Shown piece by piece: positions 46,954-55,697 of a stretch of 64,000 nucleotides of DNA. The notes beneath the pieces are model-generated. The model did no database searches, had not been told where the DNA came from, and saw only the letters and a list, made by a program, of their open reading frames with translations. The first letter of the stretch is position 1, and each line of letters starts with the position of its first letter. Source of the stretch: JADJWR01 sp964509545 (GTDB lineage Bacteria; Pseudomonadota; Gammaproteobacteria; Burkholderiales; Burkholderiaceae_F); the NCBI GenBank assembly GCA_964509545.1, contig CAZDXQ010000006.1, positions 68,942 through 132,941 of the forward strand. The letters are read 5' to 3'. A program made the position numbers and the translations under genes.

Positions 46954-48180
46954 TCATCGGTCGCACTCCCCGCCGATCATGTTGATCGAGCCGAAAGTCG
47001 GCACGATGTCGGCGAGCTGGTAGCCCTCGAGCATCTTGTGCGCGCCGCCCATGTGCACAAAGCTCGGCGCCCGGCAGTGCACCTTGTACGGCGTGCCGCC
47101 GCCGGTGCTCACCAGATAGAAGCCCAGCTCGCCGTTGGCGCCCTCGTGGGCGACGTAGACGTCGCCGGCCGGCACCTGCGGGCCGTCCATGATCAGCTTG
47201 AAGTGGTTGATCAGCGATTCGATCTCGCCGTAGACGAGCGGCTTCGGCGGCAGCACGCAGCGGCGGTCGTCGACATTGATCGGGCCCTGTCCCTTTTCCT
47301 GCAGCAGATCGACCAGCTGGCGGATCATGTGGATCGACTCGTCGATCTCGCGCATGCGCACGTAGTAGCGGTCGTAGTTGTCGCCCTTGATGCCGGTCGG
47401 GACCTCGAAGTCGAGTTCGGCGTAGGCGAGGTAGGGCGTGTCCTTGCGCAGGTCGCGCGGCGCCCCCGTGGAGCGCAGGATCGGCCCGCTGTAGCCCCAG
47501 TTGATCGCGTCCGCCGTCGAGATGCAGCCGACGTCGCGCATCCGGTCGATGAAGATCCGGTTGCGGTCGACCAGGCCGTGCACGCGGCCGAGGAAATCGT
47601 CGGACTGGGTCAGGATCTCCTCGAGGCGCGCGAGCCAGCCCTCGGGCAGGTCGCGCGCCAGGCCGCCGATGCGGCCGTAGCTGTAGGTCAGGCGCGCGCC
47701 GGTCAGATCCGCCAGGTGCTCGTAAATGTAGTCGCGGATGGTCACCAGGTACAGGAACGCGGTCATCGCGCCCAGTTCCATCAACGCCGCGGCGATGCAG
47801 GTCAGGTGGTCGCACACGCGCGAGTACTCGGCCAGCAGCGTGCGCAGGTACTTCGCCCGCGGCGTGATCTCGATGCCCATCAGCGTCTCGACGGCGTCGC
47901 AGTAGGCGAAGTTGTTGATCAGCGCCGAGCAGTAGTTCAGCCGGTCGACGTAGGGAATCAGGTTGTGCCAGGTGTGCGCCTCGCACTCCTTCTCGAAGCC
48001 GCGGTGCAGGTAGCCGCAGTGCACGTCAGCGCGCAGCACCCGTTCGCCGTCGAGCTCGGCGACGATCTGGATCGTGCCGTGCGTGGCCGGATGCGACGGG
48101 CCGATGTTGACGATGGTCGTGTCGTCGCGCGAAGGTCCAGTGAAGGCCGGACGGATCGGATTGGGCAGCTTCGTGTCCAA
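46954..48180 (-). CDS. nuoD: Complex I subunit D
   Basis: 408 residues, hydrogenase-large-subunit-like. NIGPSHPATHGTIQIVAELD and HRGFEK form the quinone site; the C-terminus SINMIGGECDR is typical. LINHFKLIMDG corresponds to the conserved helix near the active site. The start is 4 bases after the nuoC stop. Confidence 0.96.
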   Translation of the reverse strand: MDTKLPNPIRPAFTGPSRDDTTIVNIGPSHPATHGTIQIVAELDGERVLRADVHCGYLHRGFEKECEAHTWHNLIPYVDRLNYCSALINNFAYCDAVETLMGIEITPRAKYLRTLLAEYSRVCDHLTCIAAALMELGAMTAFLYLVTIRDYIYEHLADLTGARLTYSYGRIGGLARDLPEGWLARLEEILTQSDDFLGRVHGLVDRNRIFIDRMRDVGCISTADAINWGYSGPILRSTGAPRDLRKDTPYLAYAELDFEVPTGIKGDNYDRYYVRMREIDESIHMIRQLVDLLQEKGQGPINVDDRRCVLPPKPLVYGEIESLINHFKLIMDGPQVPAGDVYVAHEGANGELGFYLVSTGGGTPYKVHCRAPSFVHMGGAHKMLEGYQLADIVPTFGSINMIGGECDR

Positions 48181-48184
48181 GGCT

Positions 48185-48679
48185 CTACTCCCCGCGCGGC
48201 ATCTCGTAACCTTCGCGGTACGGCACCAGCGGCTGCTCGCGCTCCTTCGGGTAGTCCTTGCGCAGCGGATGGCCGACGAAGCCCTCGTACAGCAGGATCG
48301 GCCGCAGATCCGGGTTGCCGGCGAAGACGATGCCGTACATCTCGTGGCACTCGCGCTCCATGAAGTGCGCCGAGCCGTACAGCGAAACCAGCGAGTCGAC
48401 CTTCGGTTCGGCCGCCGTCACCCACGCCTTCAGCCGCACGCGCAGCTTGTGCATCGTCGAATAAAGGTGCCAGACGACCTCGAAACGCGGCTCCCGGCCA
48501 AGCCAGTCGACCGCGGTGACGTCGGAGAACTGGTCGAAGCGGAACGCGTCCTTGAGCGTTCGTGCTACCTCGAGCACCGCCTGCGGCGCCACGTGCAGCA
48601 CGAGCACGCCATGGGTCACCGTCGCCTCATCGATCTTCGGCGCCAGCGCCTCGCGGATGCGGTCGAACAGGGCCGTCAT
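48185..48679 (-). CDS. nuoC: Complex I subunit C
   Basis: 164 residues, 30-kDa subunit family. Contains the family segment HFMERECHEMYGIVFAGNPD and LRPILLYEGFVGHPLRKDYP. Shorter than the 200-residue forms common in betaproteobacteria. Three bases separate it from nuoB. Confidence 0.95.
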   Translation of the reverse strand: MTALFDRIREALAPKIDEATVTHGVLVLHVAPQAVLEVARTLKDAFRFDQFSDVTAVDWLGREPRFEVVWHLYSTMHKLRVRLKAWVTAAEPKVDSLVSLYGSAHFMERECHEMYGIVFAGNPDLRPILLYEGFVGHPLRKDYPKEREQPLVPYREGYEMPRGE

Positions 48680-48682
48680 CGT

Positions 48683-49198
48683 TCAGAACCTGTCGTTGAC
48701 GATAAGGTGCTGCTGGTTGGCGATCTTCTCCTGCAGCTTCATGATCCCGTCGATCACCATCTCCGGCCGCGGCGGGCAGCCCGGGACGTAGACGTCGACT
48801 GGCAGGATGCGATCGATCCCCTGCACCGCCGCGTAGTTGTTGTAGAAGCCGCCGCTGGTGGCGCACACGCCGAAGGCCAGCACCCATTTCGGCTCGCACA
48901 TCTGCTCCCACACCTTGAGCAGGATCGGTGCCTGCTTGTGCGTAATCGTGCCGACCACCATCAGCAGGTCCGACTGGCGCGGCGTGAAGCGCGGCAGCGC
49001 GGCGCCGAAGCGGTCGGTGTCGTACGGCGTCGAACTGACCGCCATGAACTCCATCGCGCAGCAGGCGGTGACGAACGGATAGGGAAACAGCGAGAACTTG
49101 CGCGCCCAGCCGATCAGTTCGTCCTTGCGCGTCGAGATGTACTCGAACGCGCCCGACTTCTGCGACTCGGGCCGGATCGGAATCATGCGATCGCTCAT
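48683..49198 (-). CDS. nuoB: Complex I subunit B, N2 cluster
   Basis: 171 residues from the ATG at 49198; the frame reads further into a repeat. The four N2 cysteines are present: tandem CC in VTACCAMEF, FGVCATSGG and VPGCPPRPE. GTITHKQAPILLKVWEQM and NNYAAVQGIDRILPVD replace the GTLCNKMAPALRKVYDQM and YHYSYSVVRG of ordinary betaproteobacterial NuoB, so this is from a different complex I lineage. Confidence 0.95.
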   Translation of the reverse strand: MSDRMIPIRPESQKSGAFEYISTRKDELIGWARKFSLFPYPFVTACCAMEFMAVSSTPYDTDRFGAALPRFTPRQSDLLMVVGTITHKQAPILLKVWEQMCEPKWVLAFGVCATSGGFYNNYAAVQGIDRILPVDVYVPGCPPRPEMVIDGIMKLQEKIANQQHLIVNDRF

Positions 49199-49206
49199 CT
49201 CTGTGG

Positions 49207-49347
49207 CGCCCGGCCGCCCGAAGCCACTGAGCGCCCCCTCGGGGGGCAGCGAGCGAAGCGAGCGTGGGGGCCCGATCCTTCCCGCCCGGCCGCCCGAAGC
49301 CACTGAGCGCCCCCTCGGGGGGCAGCGAGCGAAGCGAGCGTGGGGGT
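49207..49347. repeat. Tandem 76-bp-period repeat between nuoA and nuoB
   Basis: Two nearly identical copies begin at 49207 and 49283 (period 76). Each reads CGCCCGGCCGCCCGAAGCCA, CTGAGCGCCCCCTCGGGGGG, CAGCGAGCGAAGCGAGCGTG, then GGGG. Each copy contains the palindrome CCCCCTCGGGGGG. Related single copies occur in the nuoE-nuoF and nqrD-nqrE gaps. Confidence 0.9.
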
Positions 49348-49355
49348 CTCGTTCA

Positions 49356-49721
49356 TCAGTCGGTCACCGCCTCGAGGAGCTTCGCCCGGTAGACGTAGAG
49401 CAGCACCAGGACCAGCAGGAAAACGAAGATGCCGAAGGTGGCGAGCATGAAGCCGTCGAGCGGCTGCGCGCCCAGTGTCCACAGGATCAGGAACACCGTC
49501 TCCAGGTCGAAAAGGATGAAGACGATCGCCACCGCGTAGTACTTCACCGGGACCGCGTGCACGTCGCGCGTGTCGAGGATGGTCGCGCCACACTCGAACG
49601 GCTCCTGCTTGATCGCGGTCATCGCCGGCTTCGGGCCGAGCAGCTTGTTCGCCAGCAACATCACGCCGACGAAGCCGAGGATCGCGATCAGGTACAGCAG
49701 GAAGACGGCATAGGGGTTCAT
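49356..49721 (-). CDS. nuoA: Complex I subunit A
   Basis: 121 residues, three helices. QEPFECGATILDTRDVHAVP is the conserved loop with the Cys next to the quinone channel, followed by VKYYAVAIVFILFDLETVFL with the conserved acidic residues. First gene of nuoABCDEFGHIJKLMN. Confidence 0.95.
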   Translation of the reverse strand: MNPYAVFLLYLIAILGFVGVMLLANKLLGPKPAMTAIKQEPFECGATILDTRDVHAVPVKYYAVAIVFILFDLETVFLILWTLGAQPLDGFMLATFGIFVFLLVLVLLYVYRAKLLEAVTD

Positions 49722-50034
49722 TGGCGGCGGTCTTCGTCGGCGTGGCAGGGTCGGGATCGGCTCGAGCAGCGCAGCGGCCCGCCGCGCTCGTGTCCTGCGC
49801 GTACGTTACGCGGTCCCCTCGCGTGTCGGCAGCATGTCGAGTGTGTTTCTGCAGTGCGGCTGTGTTACGGAGTCCGTTCCAGCCCTTTTCGCGTTCCCGC
49901 TACCCTAGGCGCACTGCGGATGCGCTTTTTGATGACCGTCAACGGAACGCGGCTTGGCCACGGGTCGCGCGTTCGCAACGCCGCGGTGTTGAGGCGGCCG
50001 TGCATCGGCATGGCACCGACGACGGCGCCGTGCG
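49722..50034. promoter_or_regulatory. nuo operon upstream region
   Basis: 313 non-coding bases between nuoA and the CBS-pair gene, both on the minus strand. It must contain the nuo promoter. The clearest element is the FNR-type dyad at 49929-49942. I see no convincing -35/-10 pair and no open frame. Confidence 0.5.
49929..49942. promoter_or_regulatory. FNR/CRP-type dyad, TTGAT-N4-GTCAA
   Basis: TTGATGACCGTCAA differs from the FNR consensus TTGAT-N4-ATCAA at one position. It lies 208 bases before the nuoA start and 93 bases past the end of the CBS-pair gene. FNR-family control of a complex I operon in a facultative anaerobe would be reasonable; binding is inferred only from the sequence. Confidence 0.5.
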
Positions 50035-50463
50035 TCAGCCGTTGCGGTAAGCGAGACGGCGGCGCTGCTCGCAGACGAACTCTTCGAGTTCCGGATCGAG
50101 CGCCTTGCGCGCCGAAACGATGCCGATCGGCCGGCCATCCTCGACCACCGGCAGGTGGCGGAAGCCGTGCTCGTGCATCAGCGCCATCGCATGACCGAAG
50201 CTGCGCTCGGGCGCAACGGTCACCGGCGCCGGCGTCATCACCTCGGCGAGCCGCGTACGGCGCGGCTCGAGACCGCGGGCGACGACCCGAAACACTGCGT
50301 CGCGCTCGCTGAAGATTCCCACCAGCCGCTCGCCATCGACGACGACGACCGCGCCGACGTGGCGGCGGGCCATCATCTCGGCCGCCTTCTGCACCGAGGT
50401 GCGCGGCGAGGCGGTGACGAAGCGGTTCCGCGCGATCAAACTGCGGACCGGCTGGCTGAGCAC
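50035..50463 (-). CDS. CBS-pair protein upstream of the nuo operon
   Basis: 142 residues from the GTG at 50463, behind AGGGAGGTCGCC; the longer open frame upstream is low-complexity and runs over the ferredoxin gene. Two CBS motifs: VTASPRTSVQKAAEMMARRH with GIFSERDAV, and VTVAPERSFGHAMALMHEHG with GIVSARKAL. Same domain build as the CBS gene in the nqr operon. Likely binds adenine nucleotides; target unknown. Confidence 0.87.
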   Translation of the reverse strand: MLSQPVRSLIARNRFVTASPRTSVQKAAEMMARRHVGAVVVVDGERLVGIFSERDAVFRVVARGLEPRRTRLAEVMTPAPVTVAPERSFGHAMALMHEHGFRHLPVVEDGRPIGIVSARKALDPELEEFVCEQRRRLAYRNG

Positions 50464-50612
50464 GGCGACCTCCCTGTGCGACGGCGGCCTGCAGCCGCCG
50501 CTTCCGCGCGCGGCGCCCGTGCGGGCGGGCCGATCACGATGCCGGCACAAACAGGCGTCGATGCGTCGCAGGGTCAAACGTAGCGATTGCAGCCGACGGC
50601 GTGTTGACCATG

Positions 50613-50640
50613 GGCAACGCCCATCGCTGCGGGCGTTGCC
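50613..50640 (-). terminator. Stem-loop downstream of the ferredoxin gene
   Basis: GGCAACGCCC (50613-50622) and GGGCGTTGCC (50631-50640) make a perfect 10-bp stem with an 8-base loop, about 45 bases past the ferredoxin stop. There is no T run on the minus strand, so it may be a rho-dependent end or an RNA-stabilising hairpin. Confidence 0.45.
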
Positions 50641-50683
50641 TGCCGCGTACGCGCTGCACGCCGCAGCCGCGCAGCAGGCGAGG

Positions 50684-50929
50684 TCAGCCGTGCAGACTCT
50701 GGTACTTGGCCAGCAGCTCGTCCTTCGTTTCCGCGTGGTTCGGGTCGGGGACGATGCAGTCCGCGGGGCAGACGTCGATGCACTGCGGCTCGTCGTGGGC
50801 GCCGACGCACTCGGTGCACTTGGCCGGGTCGATGACGTAAATCGGGCTGCCGACGCTGATCGCCTCGTTCGGGCAGACCGGCTTGCAGGCATCGCAGGCG
50901 GTGCAGTCGTCGTTGATCAGAAGTGCCAT
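50684..50929 (-). CDS. 2x[4Fe-4S] ferredoxin, YfhL type
   Basis: 81 residues. CTACDACKPVCP and CTECVGAHDEPQCIDVCP, the second with the longer loop typical of YfhL/Alvin ferredoxins, then a C-terminal helix. Last gene of the nfn-nifJ operon and the likely electron carrier between pyruvate:ferredoxin oxidoreductase and the Nfn-like enzyme. Confidence 0.93.
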   Translation of the reverse strand: MALLINDDCTACDACKPVCPNEAISVGSPIYVIDPAKCTECVGAHDEPQCIDVCPADCIVPDPNHAETKDELLAKYQSLHG

Positions 50930-50967
50930 TTCGCTCTCCTCGATGAAAATGTCCGGCAGCCGATAGC

Positions 50968-51972
50968 CTAGACGAATTCGCTCGTGTAAGAGCGCAGCGC
51001 CTTCATGTAATTGGCGCGCTCGAAGGCGTCCGGATCGGGGCACGACTGCTGCGACAGCGATCCCTTCAGCTGCGCCACCGACGCATACTCGCGCTCGCTC
51101 ATCCATGCCTCGATGCCCTTGACCAGCGCGCCGACGTGATTCGGGCCGCGGGTGAGCAGGCTCGACGCCAGCATCACGCAGTCGGCACCGGCCAGCAGCA
51201 GCTTTAGCACGTCTTCGGCCGTGTGCGCGCCGCCGGTGGCGGCGAGGCTGGCGTCGACGCGGCCGCGCAGGATGGCGATCCAGCGCAGCGCCAGGCGCAA
51301 TTCGTCGGAAGTGGACAGCACCAGATGCGGCGCCACCTCCAGTTCGTCGAGCAGGATGTCCGGCTGCAGGAAGCGGTTGAACAGCACGAGCCCCTTCGCC
51401 CCGGCCTTCGCCAGCCGCGACGCCATGTTCGCCATCGCCGAGAAGTAAGGCGCGACCTTGACCGCGACCGGCACGCTGACCTGCTGCGTCACCGACCGCA
51501 CCAGATCGACATAGCGCTGCTCGACCTCGGTGCTGGTGTCGTCGATGCTGGCGGCGAGGAAGTAGACGTTCAGCTCGATCGCGTCGGCGCCGGCCTCCTG
51601 GAACTTGCGCGCGATGCTGGTCCAGCCGCCGGTGGTGTAGCCGTTCAGGCTGGCGATCACCGGCACCGACAGCGCGCGCTTGGCGTCGGCGATCAGCTGC
51701 AGGTACTTGTCCGGACCGGTGGCGTACTGCATCTCGGGGAAGAAGCCCTGCGCCTCGGGCGAAAGCTCGGCCCCGTACTCCATCAGGTTGTGCGCCGACA
51801 TCTCGTCGTGCTCGACCTCTTCCTCGAACAGCGACTTCAGCACCACCGCGGCGATACCGGCGTCCTGCAGGCGCTTGAGACTGTCGACCGAGGCCGTCAG
51901 CGGCGAGGCCGAGGCCACGATCGGATGGGCCAGATCCAGGCCGAGGTAACGGGTGCGAAGATCGACGCTCAT
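50968..51972 (-). CDS. Dihydroorotate dehydrogenase-like flavoprotein
   Basis: 334 residues, TIM barrel of the PyrD type. YLGLDLAHPIVASASPLTAS, IELNVYFLAA, PVAVKVAPYF and TGGAHTAEDVLKLLLAGADC are recognisable FMN-binding segments. It overlaps nifJ by 4 bases. Such proteins recur next to pyruvate:ferredoxin oxidoreductase genes. The usual NxPN substrate loop is not obvious, so a role in pyrimidine synthesis is unlikely; the reaction is unknown. Confidence 0.85.
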   Translation of the reverse strand: MSVDLRTRYLGLDLAHPIVASASPLTASVDSLKRLQDAGIAAVVLKSLFEEEVEHDEMSAHNLMEYGAELSPEAQGFFPEMQYATGPDKYLQLIADAKRALSVPVIASLNGYTTGGWTSIARKFQEAGADAIELNVYFLAASIDDTSTEVEQRYVDLVRSVTQQVSVPVAVKVAPYFSAMANMASRLAKAGAKGLVLFNRFLQPDILLDELEVAPHLVLSTSDELRLALRWIAILRGRVDASLAATGGAHTAEDVLKLLLAGADCVMLASSLLTRGPNHVGALVKGIEAWMSEREYASVAQLKGSLSQQSCPDPDAFERANYMKALRSYTSEFV

Positions 51973-54900
51973 TCTGCGGCCTCCTCCGATTTCTGCGCCG
52001 CAGGCTTGTTCTCGCTCGCCGCGGCCTGCGCATGACCTTCCTCGGTGACGACGCGATGCACGCTGGCGACCTGCTCGTACAGCTGCCAGCGCGCGTCGGC
52101 GTCGTGCTGGGCCTGCCTGAGCAGCTGTCTGGCCCGGGCCGGATCGGCCTGCGCCAGCATCGCGTAGCGGCCTTCCTTCATCACGAAGCTTTCCAGCGGC
52201 TGCGTCGGCTTGCGCGAGTCGAGCTTCAGCGGCTGATCGGCGCCGCCCATGGCGAGCCGCGGATCGTAGTGGTACAGCGTCAGGTAGCCGCTCTTCACGG
52301 CGTCGCGCTGGTGGCTGAAGCCGGTCGCCATGTCGATGCCGTGGGCGATGCAATGGCTGTAGGCGATGATCAGCGACGGCCCGGGCCAGGAGGCGGCCTC
52401 CTGGAAGGTGCGCACCGTCTGCACCGGGTTGGCGCCCATCGCCACCTGCGCCACATAGACGTTGCCATAGGCCATGGCGATCATGCCGAGGTCTTTCTTG
52501 CCGATCGGCTTACCGGCGGCGGCGAACTTGGCCACCGCCCCGCGCGGCGTCGACTTCGACGCCTGGCCGCCGGTGTTCGAGTAGACCTCGGTATCGAGCA
52601 CCAGGATGTTGACGTTCTTGCCGGAGGCGAGCACGTGGTCCAGCCCGCCGTAGCCGATGTCGTAGGCCCAGCCATCGCCGCCGATGATCCACACGCTGCG
52701 CACGACCAGGCTGTCGGCCACCGCCAGCAGCCGCGCGGCCTCTGGGAAGCGCAGCTTGGCCAGGATGCCCTTGAGCGTCTTCACCCGCTCGCGCTGCGCC
52801 TTGATCTGCTCGTCAGTATCCTGCGGCGCGTTGAGCAGGCCGTCGGCCAGTTCGTCGCCGATCTCGCCGCGCAGTTCGCGCACCAGCGTCTGCGCCAAGT
52901 CGCGCTGCGCGTCGATCGCCAGCCGCATGCCCAGGCCGAACTCGGCGTTGTCCTCGAACAGGCTGTTGGCCCAGGCCGGGCCCTGGCCTTCGGCGTTCTT
53001 CGCGTACGGCGTGGTCGGCAGGTTGCCGCCGTAGATCGACGAGCAGCCGGTGGCATTGGCGATCATCAGCCGGTCGCCGTAAAGCTGCGATAGCAGCTTG
53101 ATGTACGGTGTCTCGCCGCAGCCGGAGCAGGCGCCGGAGTATTCGAACAGCGGTTGGCGCAGCTGCGAGCCGCGCAGGCCGTCAATGCCGTCGAACGGCG
53201 GCCGCACTTCGGGCAGGCTGAGAAAGAATTCGTAGTTGGCGCGCTCGGCCTCCAGGTGCTCGAGCTTGGGCCTCATGTTGATCGCCTTGTGCTTGACCGC
53301 CTGCTTGCTGCGCGACGGGCACACGTCGACGCAGGCGCCGCAGCCGGTGCAATCGTCGGGCGCCACCTGCAGGCTGTAGAGCATGCCGTCGAGCGGGCCG
53401 CCGTCCTTGCGCGCCCACGGCACCGCCTTGAAGGTCGACGGCGCCCGCGCCATCTCCTGCGGCGAGAAGACGTTCATGCGGATCGCCGCGTGCGGGCACA
53501 CCAGCGGGCAGATCGCGCACTGCGTGCAGATGGTCTCGTCCCAGATCGGGATCTCGTGCGCGATGCTGCGCTTTTCCCACTGCGTCGTGCCCGTGGGGAA
53601 GGTGCCGTCGACCGGCAGCGCCGAGACGGGCAGCAGGTCGCCTTTGCCGTCCATCATCATCGCGGTCACGCGCTGCACGAACTCGGGCGCCGCGCGCGGC
53701 ACGATCGGCCGCCGCGACAGCATCGAATCCGCGTGCGCCGGCACCTTGACCTCGTGCAGCGCCGCCAACGAGGCGTCGACGGCGGCGAAGTTGCGGTTGA
53801 GCACCGTTTCGCCGCGCTTGCCGTAGGTCTTGCGGATCGCGTCCTTGATCTTTGAAATGGCCTCCTCGCGCGGCAAGATGCCGGAAATGGCGAAAAAGCA
53901 CGCCTGCGTCACCGTGTTGATGCGCCCGGACAGGCCGGCGTTCCTGGCCACCGCCAGCGCATCGACGACGTAGAACTTCAGCTGCTTTTCGATGATCGAC
54001 TGCTGCGCCTCGCGCGGCAGCTTGTTCCACACCTCGCCGGGGCCGTAGGGGCTGTTGAGCAGAAACGTCGCCCCTTTGCGCGCCAGCGCCAGCACGTCGA
54101 GCCTCTCCATGAACTCGAACTGGTGGCAGGCGACAAAATCGGCCTGCCGGATCAGGTAGGTCGACTCGATCGGCCGCGGCCCGAAGCGCAGGTGCGACAC
54201 CGTGATCGCGCCCGACTTCTTGCTGTCGTAGACGAAGTAGCCCTGCGCATGCAGCGGCGTGTTCTCGCCGATGATCTTCACCGTGTTCTTGGTCGCGCCA
54301 ACGGTGCCATCGGCGCCCAGCCCGTAGAACACGGCGCGCGTCACCCCCTGCCCTTCGGTGTCGAAGTCCTCGTCCCACTTCAGCGACAGGCCGGTGACGT
54401 CGTCGGTGATGCCCACCGTGAAGTGCCGCCTAGGCTTCGCCTGCTTCAGTTCATCGAGCGCCGCCTTGGCCATCGCCGGCGTGTATTCCTTCGACGACAG
54501 GCCGTATCGGCCGCCGATCACGCGCGGCAGGGGCATGTCGTTCGGCCAGCATTCGGCGAGTGCGGTGATCACGTCCTGGTACAGCGGCTCGCCGATCGCG
54601 CCCGGCTCCTTGGTGCGGTCGAGCGCCGCGATCGACTTCGCGCTCTTCGGCAAGGCGGCGACAAACGCCTCGGCGTCGAAAGGCCGGTACAGCCGCACCG
54701 TGACCAGCCCGACCTTCTCGCCCGCGGCGACGAGCTTCGCCACCGCCTCGCGCGAGGCGCCGGTGCCCGAGCCCATTTGCACCAGCACCCGCTCGGCGTC
54801 CGGGCTGCCGGTGTAGTCGAACAGGCCGTAGCGCCGACCGGTGAGCCTGCTGAAGCGGTCCATCGACTCGCGCACGATGCCCGGCACGGCCGCGTAGTAC

Positions 54901-55601
54901 GGGTTGCAGGCCTCGCGCGCCTGGAAGAAGACGTCCGGGTTCTGCGCCGAGCCGCGCAGCTTGGGCGAGTCGGGATTCAGGGCCCGGGCGCGGTGGGCCT
55001 GCACCAGTTCCTCGTCGACCAGTGCCCGCACCTCCTCCTCGAACAGCAGGTCGATCTTGTTGACCTCGTGGCTGGTGCGGAAGCCGTCGAAGAAGTGGAG
55101 GAAGGGCACGCGCGAGCGCAGCGTCGCCATGAAGGCGATCATCGCCATGTCCTGCGCTTCCTGCACGCTGGCGGAGGCCAGCAGCGCGAAGCCGGTGGTG
55201 CGCGCCGCCATCACGTCGGAGTGGTCGCCGAAGATCGACAGCGCATGCGTGGCCAGCGTGCGGGCGGCGATGTGGAACACCGCCGGGGTGAGCTCCCCGG
55301 CGATCTTGAACATGTTGGGCAGCTTCAGCAGCAGCCCCTGCGAGGCGGTGAAGGTGCAGGTCAGCGCGCCGGCCTGCAGCGAGCCGTGCACGGCGCCGGC
55401 AGCACCGGCCTCGCTCTGCATCTCGATCACCTGCGGCACCATGCCCCAGATGTTCTTCTGCCCGGCCGCCGACCAGGCGTCGGCGAGTTCGCCCATCGTC
55501 GAGGACGGCGTGATCGGGTAGATCGCAACCACCTCGCTGGTGAGGTGCGCGATCCGCGCGGCGGCCTCGTTGCCGTCGAGAACATGCGAACGGTCGGTCA
55601 T
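51969..55601 (-). CDS. nifJ: Pyruvate:ferredoxin (flavodoxin) oxidoreductase
   Basis: 1210 residues, single-chain form. Domains in order: pyrimidine-binding (IYPITPSSTMGELAD near residue 30), a domain II transketolase-C-like region, the gamma domain, a 2x[4Fe-4S] insert (CTQCAICPLVCP, CTGCGACVDVCP), and the TPP domain with SGACSGCGETPY, NATGCSSIYGGN, GDGWAYDIGYGG and DTEVYSNTGGQ. Converts pyruvate and CoA to acetyl-CoA, CO2 and reduced ferredoxin. A strictly anaerobic or microaerobic enzyme, here with rubrerythrin and ferredoxin genes in the same operon. Confidence 0.97.
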   Translation of the reverse strand: MTDRSHVLDGNEAAARIAHLTSEVVAIYPITPSSTMGELADAWSAAGQKNIWGMVPQVIEMQSEAGAAGAVHGSLQAGALTCTFTASQGLLLKLPNMFKIAGELTPAVFHIAARTLATHALSIFGDHSDVMAARTTGFALLASASVQEAQDMAMIAFMATLRSRVPFLHFFDGFRTSHEVNKIDLLFEEEVRALVDEELVQAHRARALNPDSPKLRGSAQNPDVFFQAREACNPYYAAVPGIVRESMDRFSRLTGRRYGLFDYTGSPDAERVLVQMGSGTGASREAVAKLVAAGEKVGLVTVRLYRPFDAEAFVAALPKSAKSIAALDRTKEPGAIGEPLYQDVITALAECWPNDMPLPRVIGGRYGLSSKEYTPAMAKAALDELKQAKPRRHFTVGITDDVTGLSLKWDEDFDTEGQGVTRAVFYGLGADGTVGATKNTVKIIGENTPLHAQGYFVYDSKKSGAITVSHLRFGPRPIESTYLIRQADFVACHQFEFMERLDVLALARKGATFLLNSPYGPGEVWNKLPREAQQSIIEKQLKFYVVDALAVARNAGLSGRINTVTQACFFAISGILPREEAISKIKDAIRKTYGKRGETVLNRNFAAVDASLAALHEVKVPAHADSMLSRRPIVPRAAPEFVQRVTAMMMDGKGDLLPVSALPVDGTFPTGTTQWEKRSIAHEIPIWDETICTQCAICPLVCPHAAIRMNVFSPQEMARAPSTFKAVPWARKDGGPLDGMLYSLQVAPDDCTGCGACVDVCPSRSKQAVKHKAINMRPKLEHLEAERANYEFFLSLPEVRPPFDGIDGLRGSQLRQPLFEYSGACSGCGETPYIKLLSQLYGDRLMIANATGCSSIYGGNLPTTPYAKNAEGQGPAWANSLFEDNAEFGLGMRLAIDAQRDLAQTLVRELRGEIGDELADGLLNAPQDTDEQIKAQRERVKTLKGILAKLRFPEAARLLAVADSLVVRSVWIIGGDGWAYDIGYGGLDHVLASGKNVNILVLDTEVYSNTGGQASKSTPRGAVAKFAAAGKPIGKKDLGMIAMAYGNVYVAQVAMGANPVQTVRTFQEAASWPGPSLIIAYSHCIAHGIDMATGFSHQRDAVKSGYLTLYHYDPRLAMGGADQPLKLDSRKPTQPLESFVMKEGRYAMLAQADPARARQLLRQAQHDADARWQLYEQVASVHRVVTEEGHAQAAASENKPAAQKSEEAAE

Positions 55602-55624
55602 GGTGGTGATCCGTGGTCTGTCAT

Positions 55625-55690
55625 CCGTGGTCCGTTACCCGTGATCGGCCCGCCGCGATCCCCGAGCGGACCGCGGACAACGGACCACGG
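55625..55690. repeat. Inverted repeat between nifJ and rubrerythrin genes
   Basis: CCGTGGTCCGTT (55625-55636) is inverted as AACGGACCACGG (55679-55690); a third piece, CCGTGGTCTGT, is at about 55611. The CCGTGGTCCG/CGGACCACGG type is a common short extragenic repeat in GC-rich genomes. It fills the 96-base gap inside the operon. Confidence 0.65.
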
Positions 55691-55697
55691 CGCGCGG

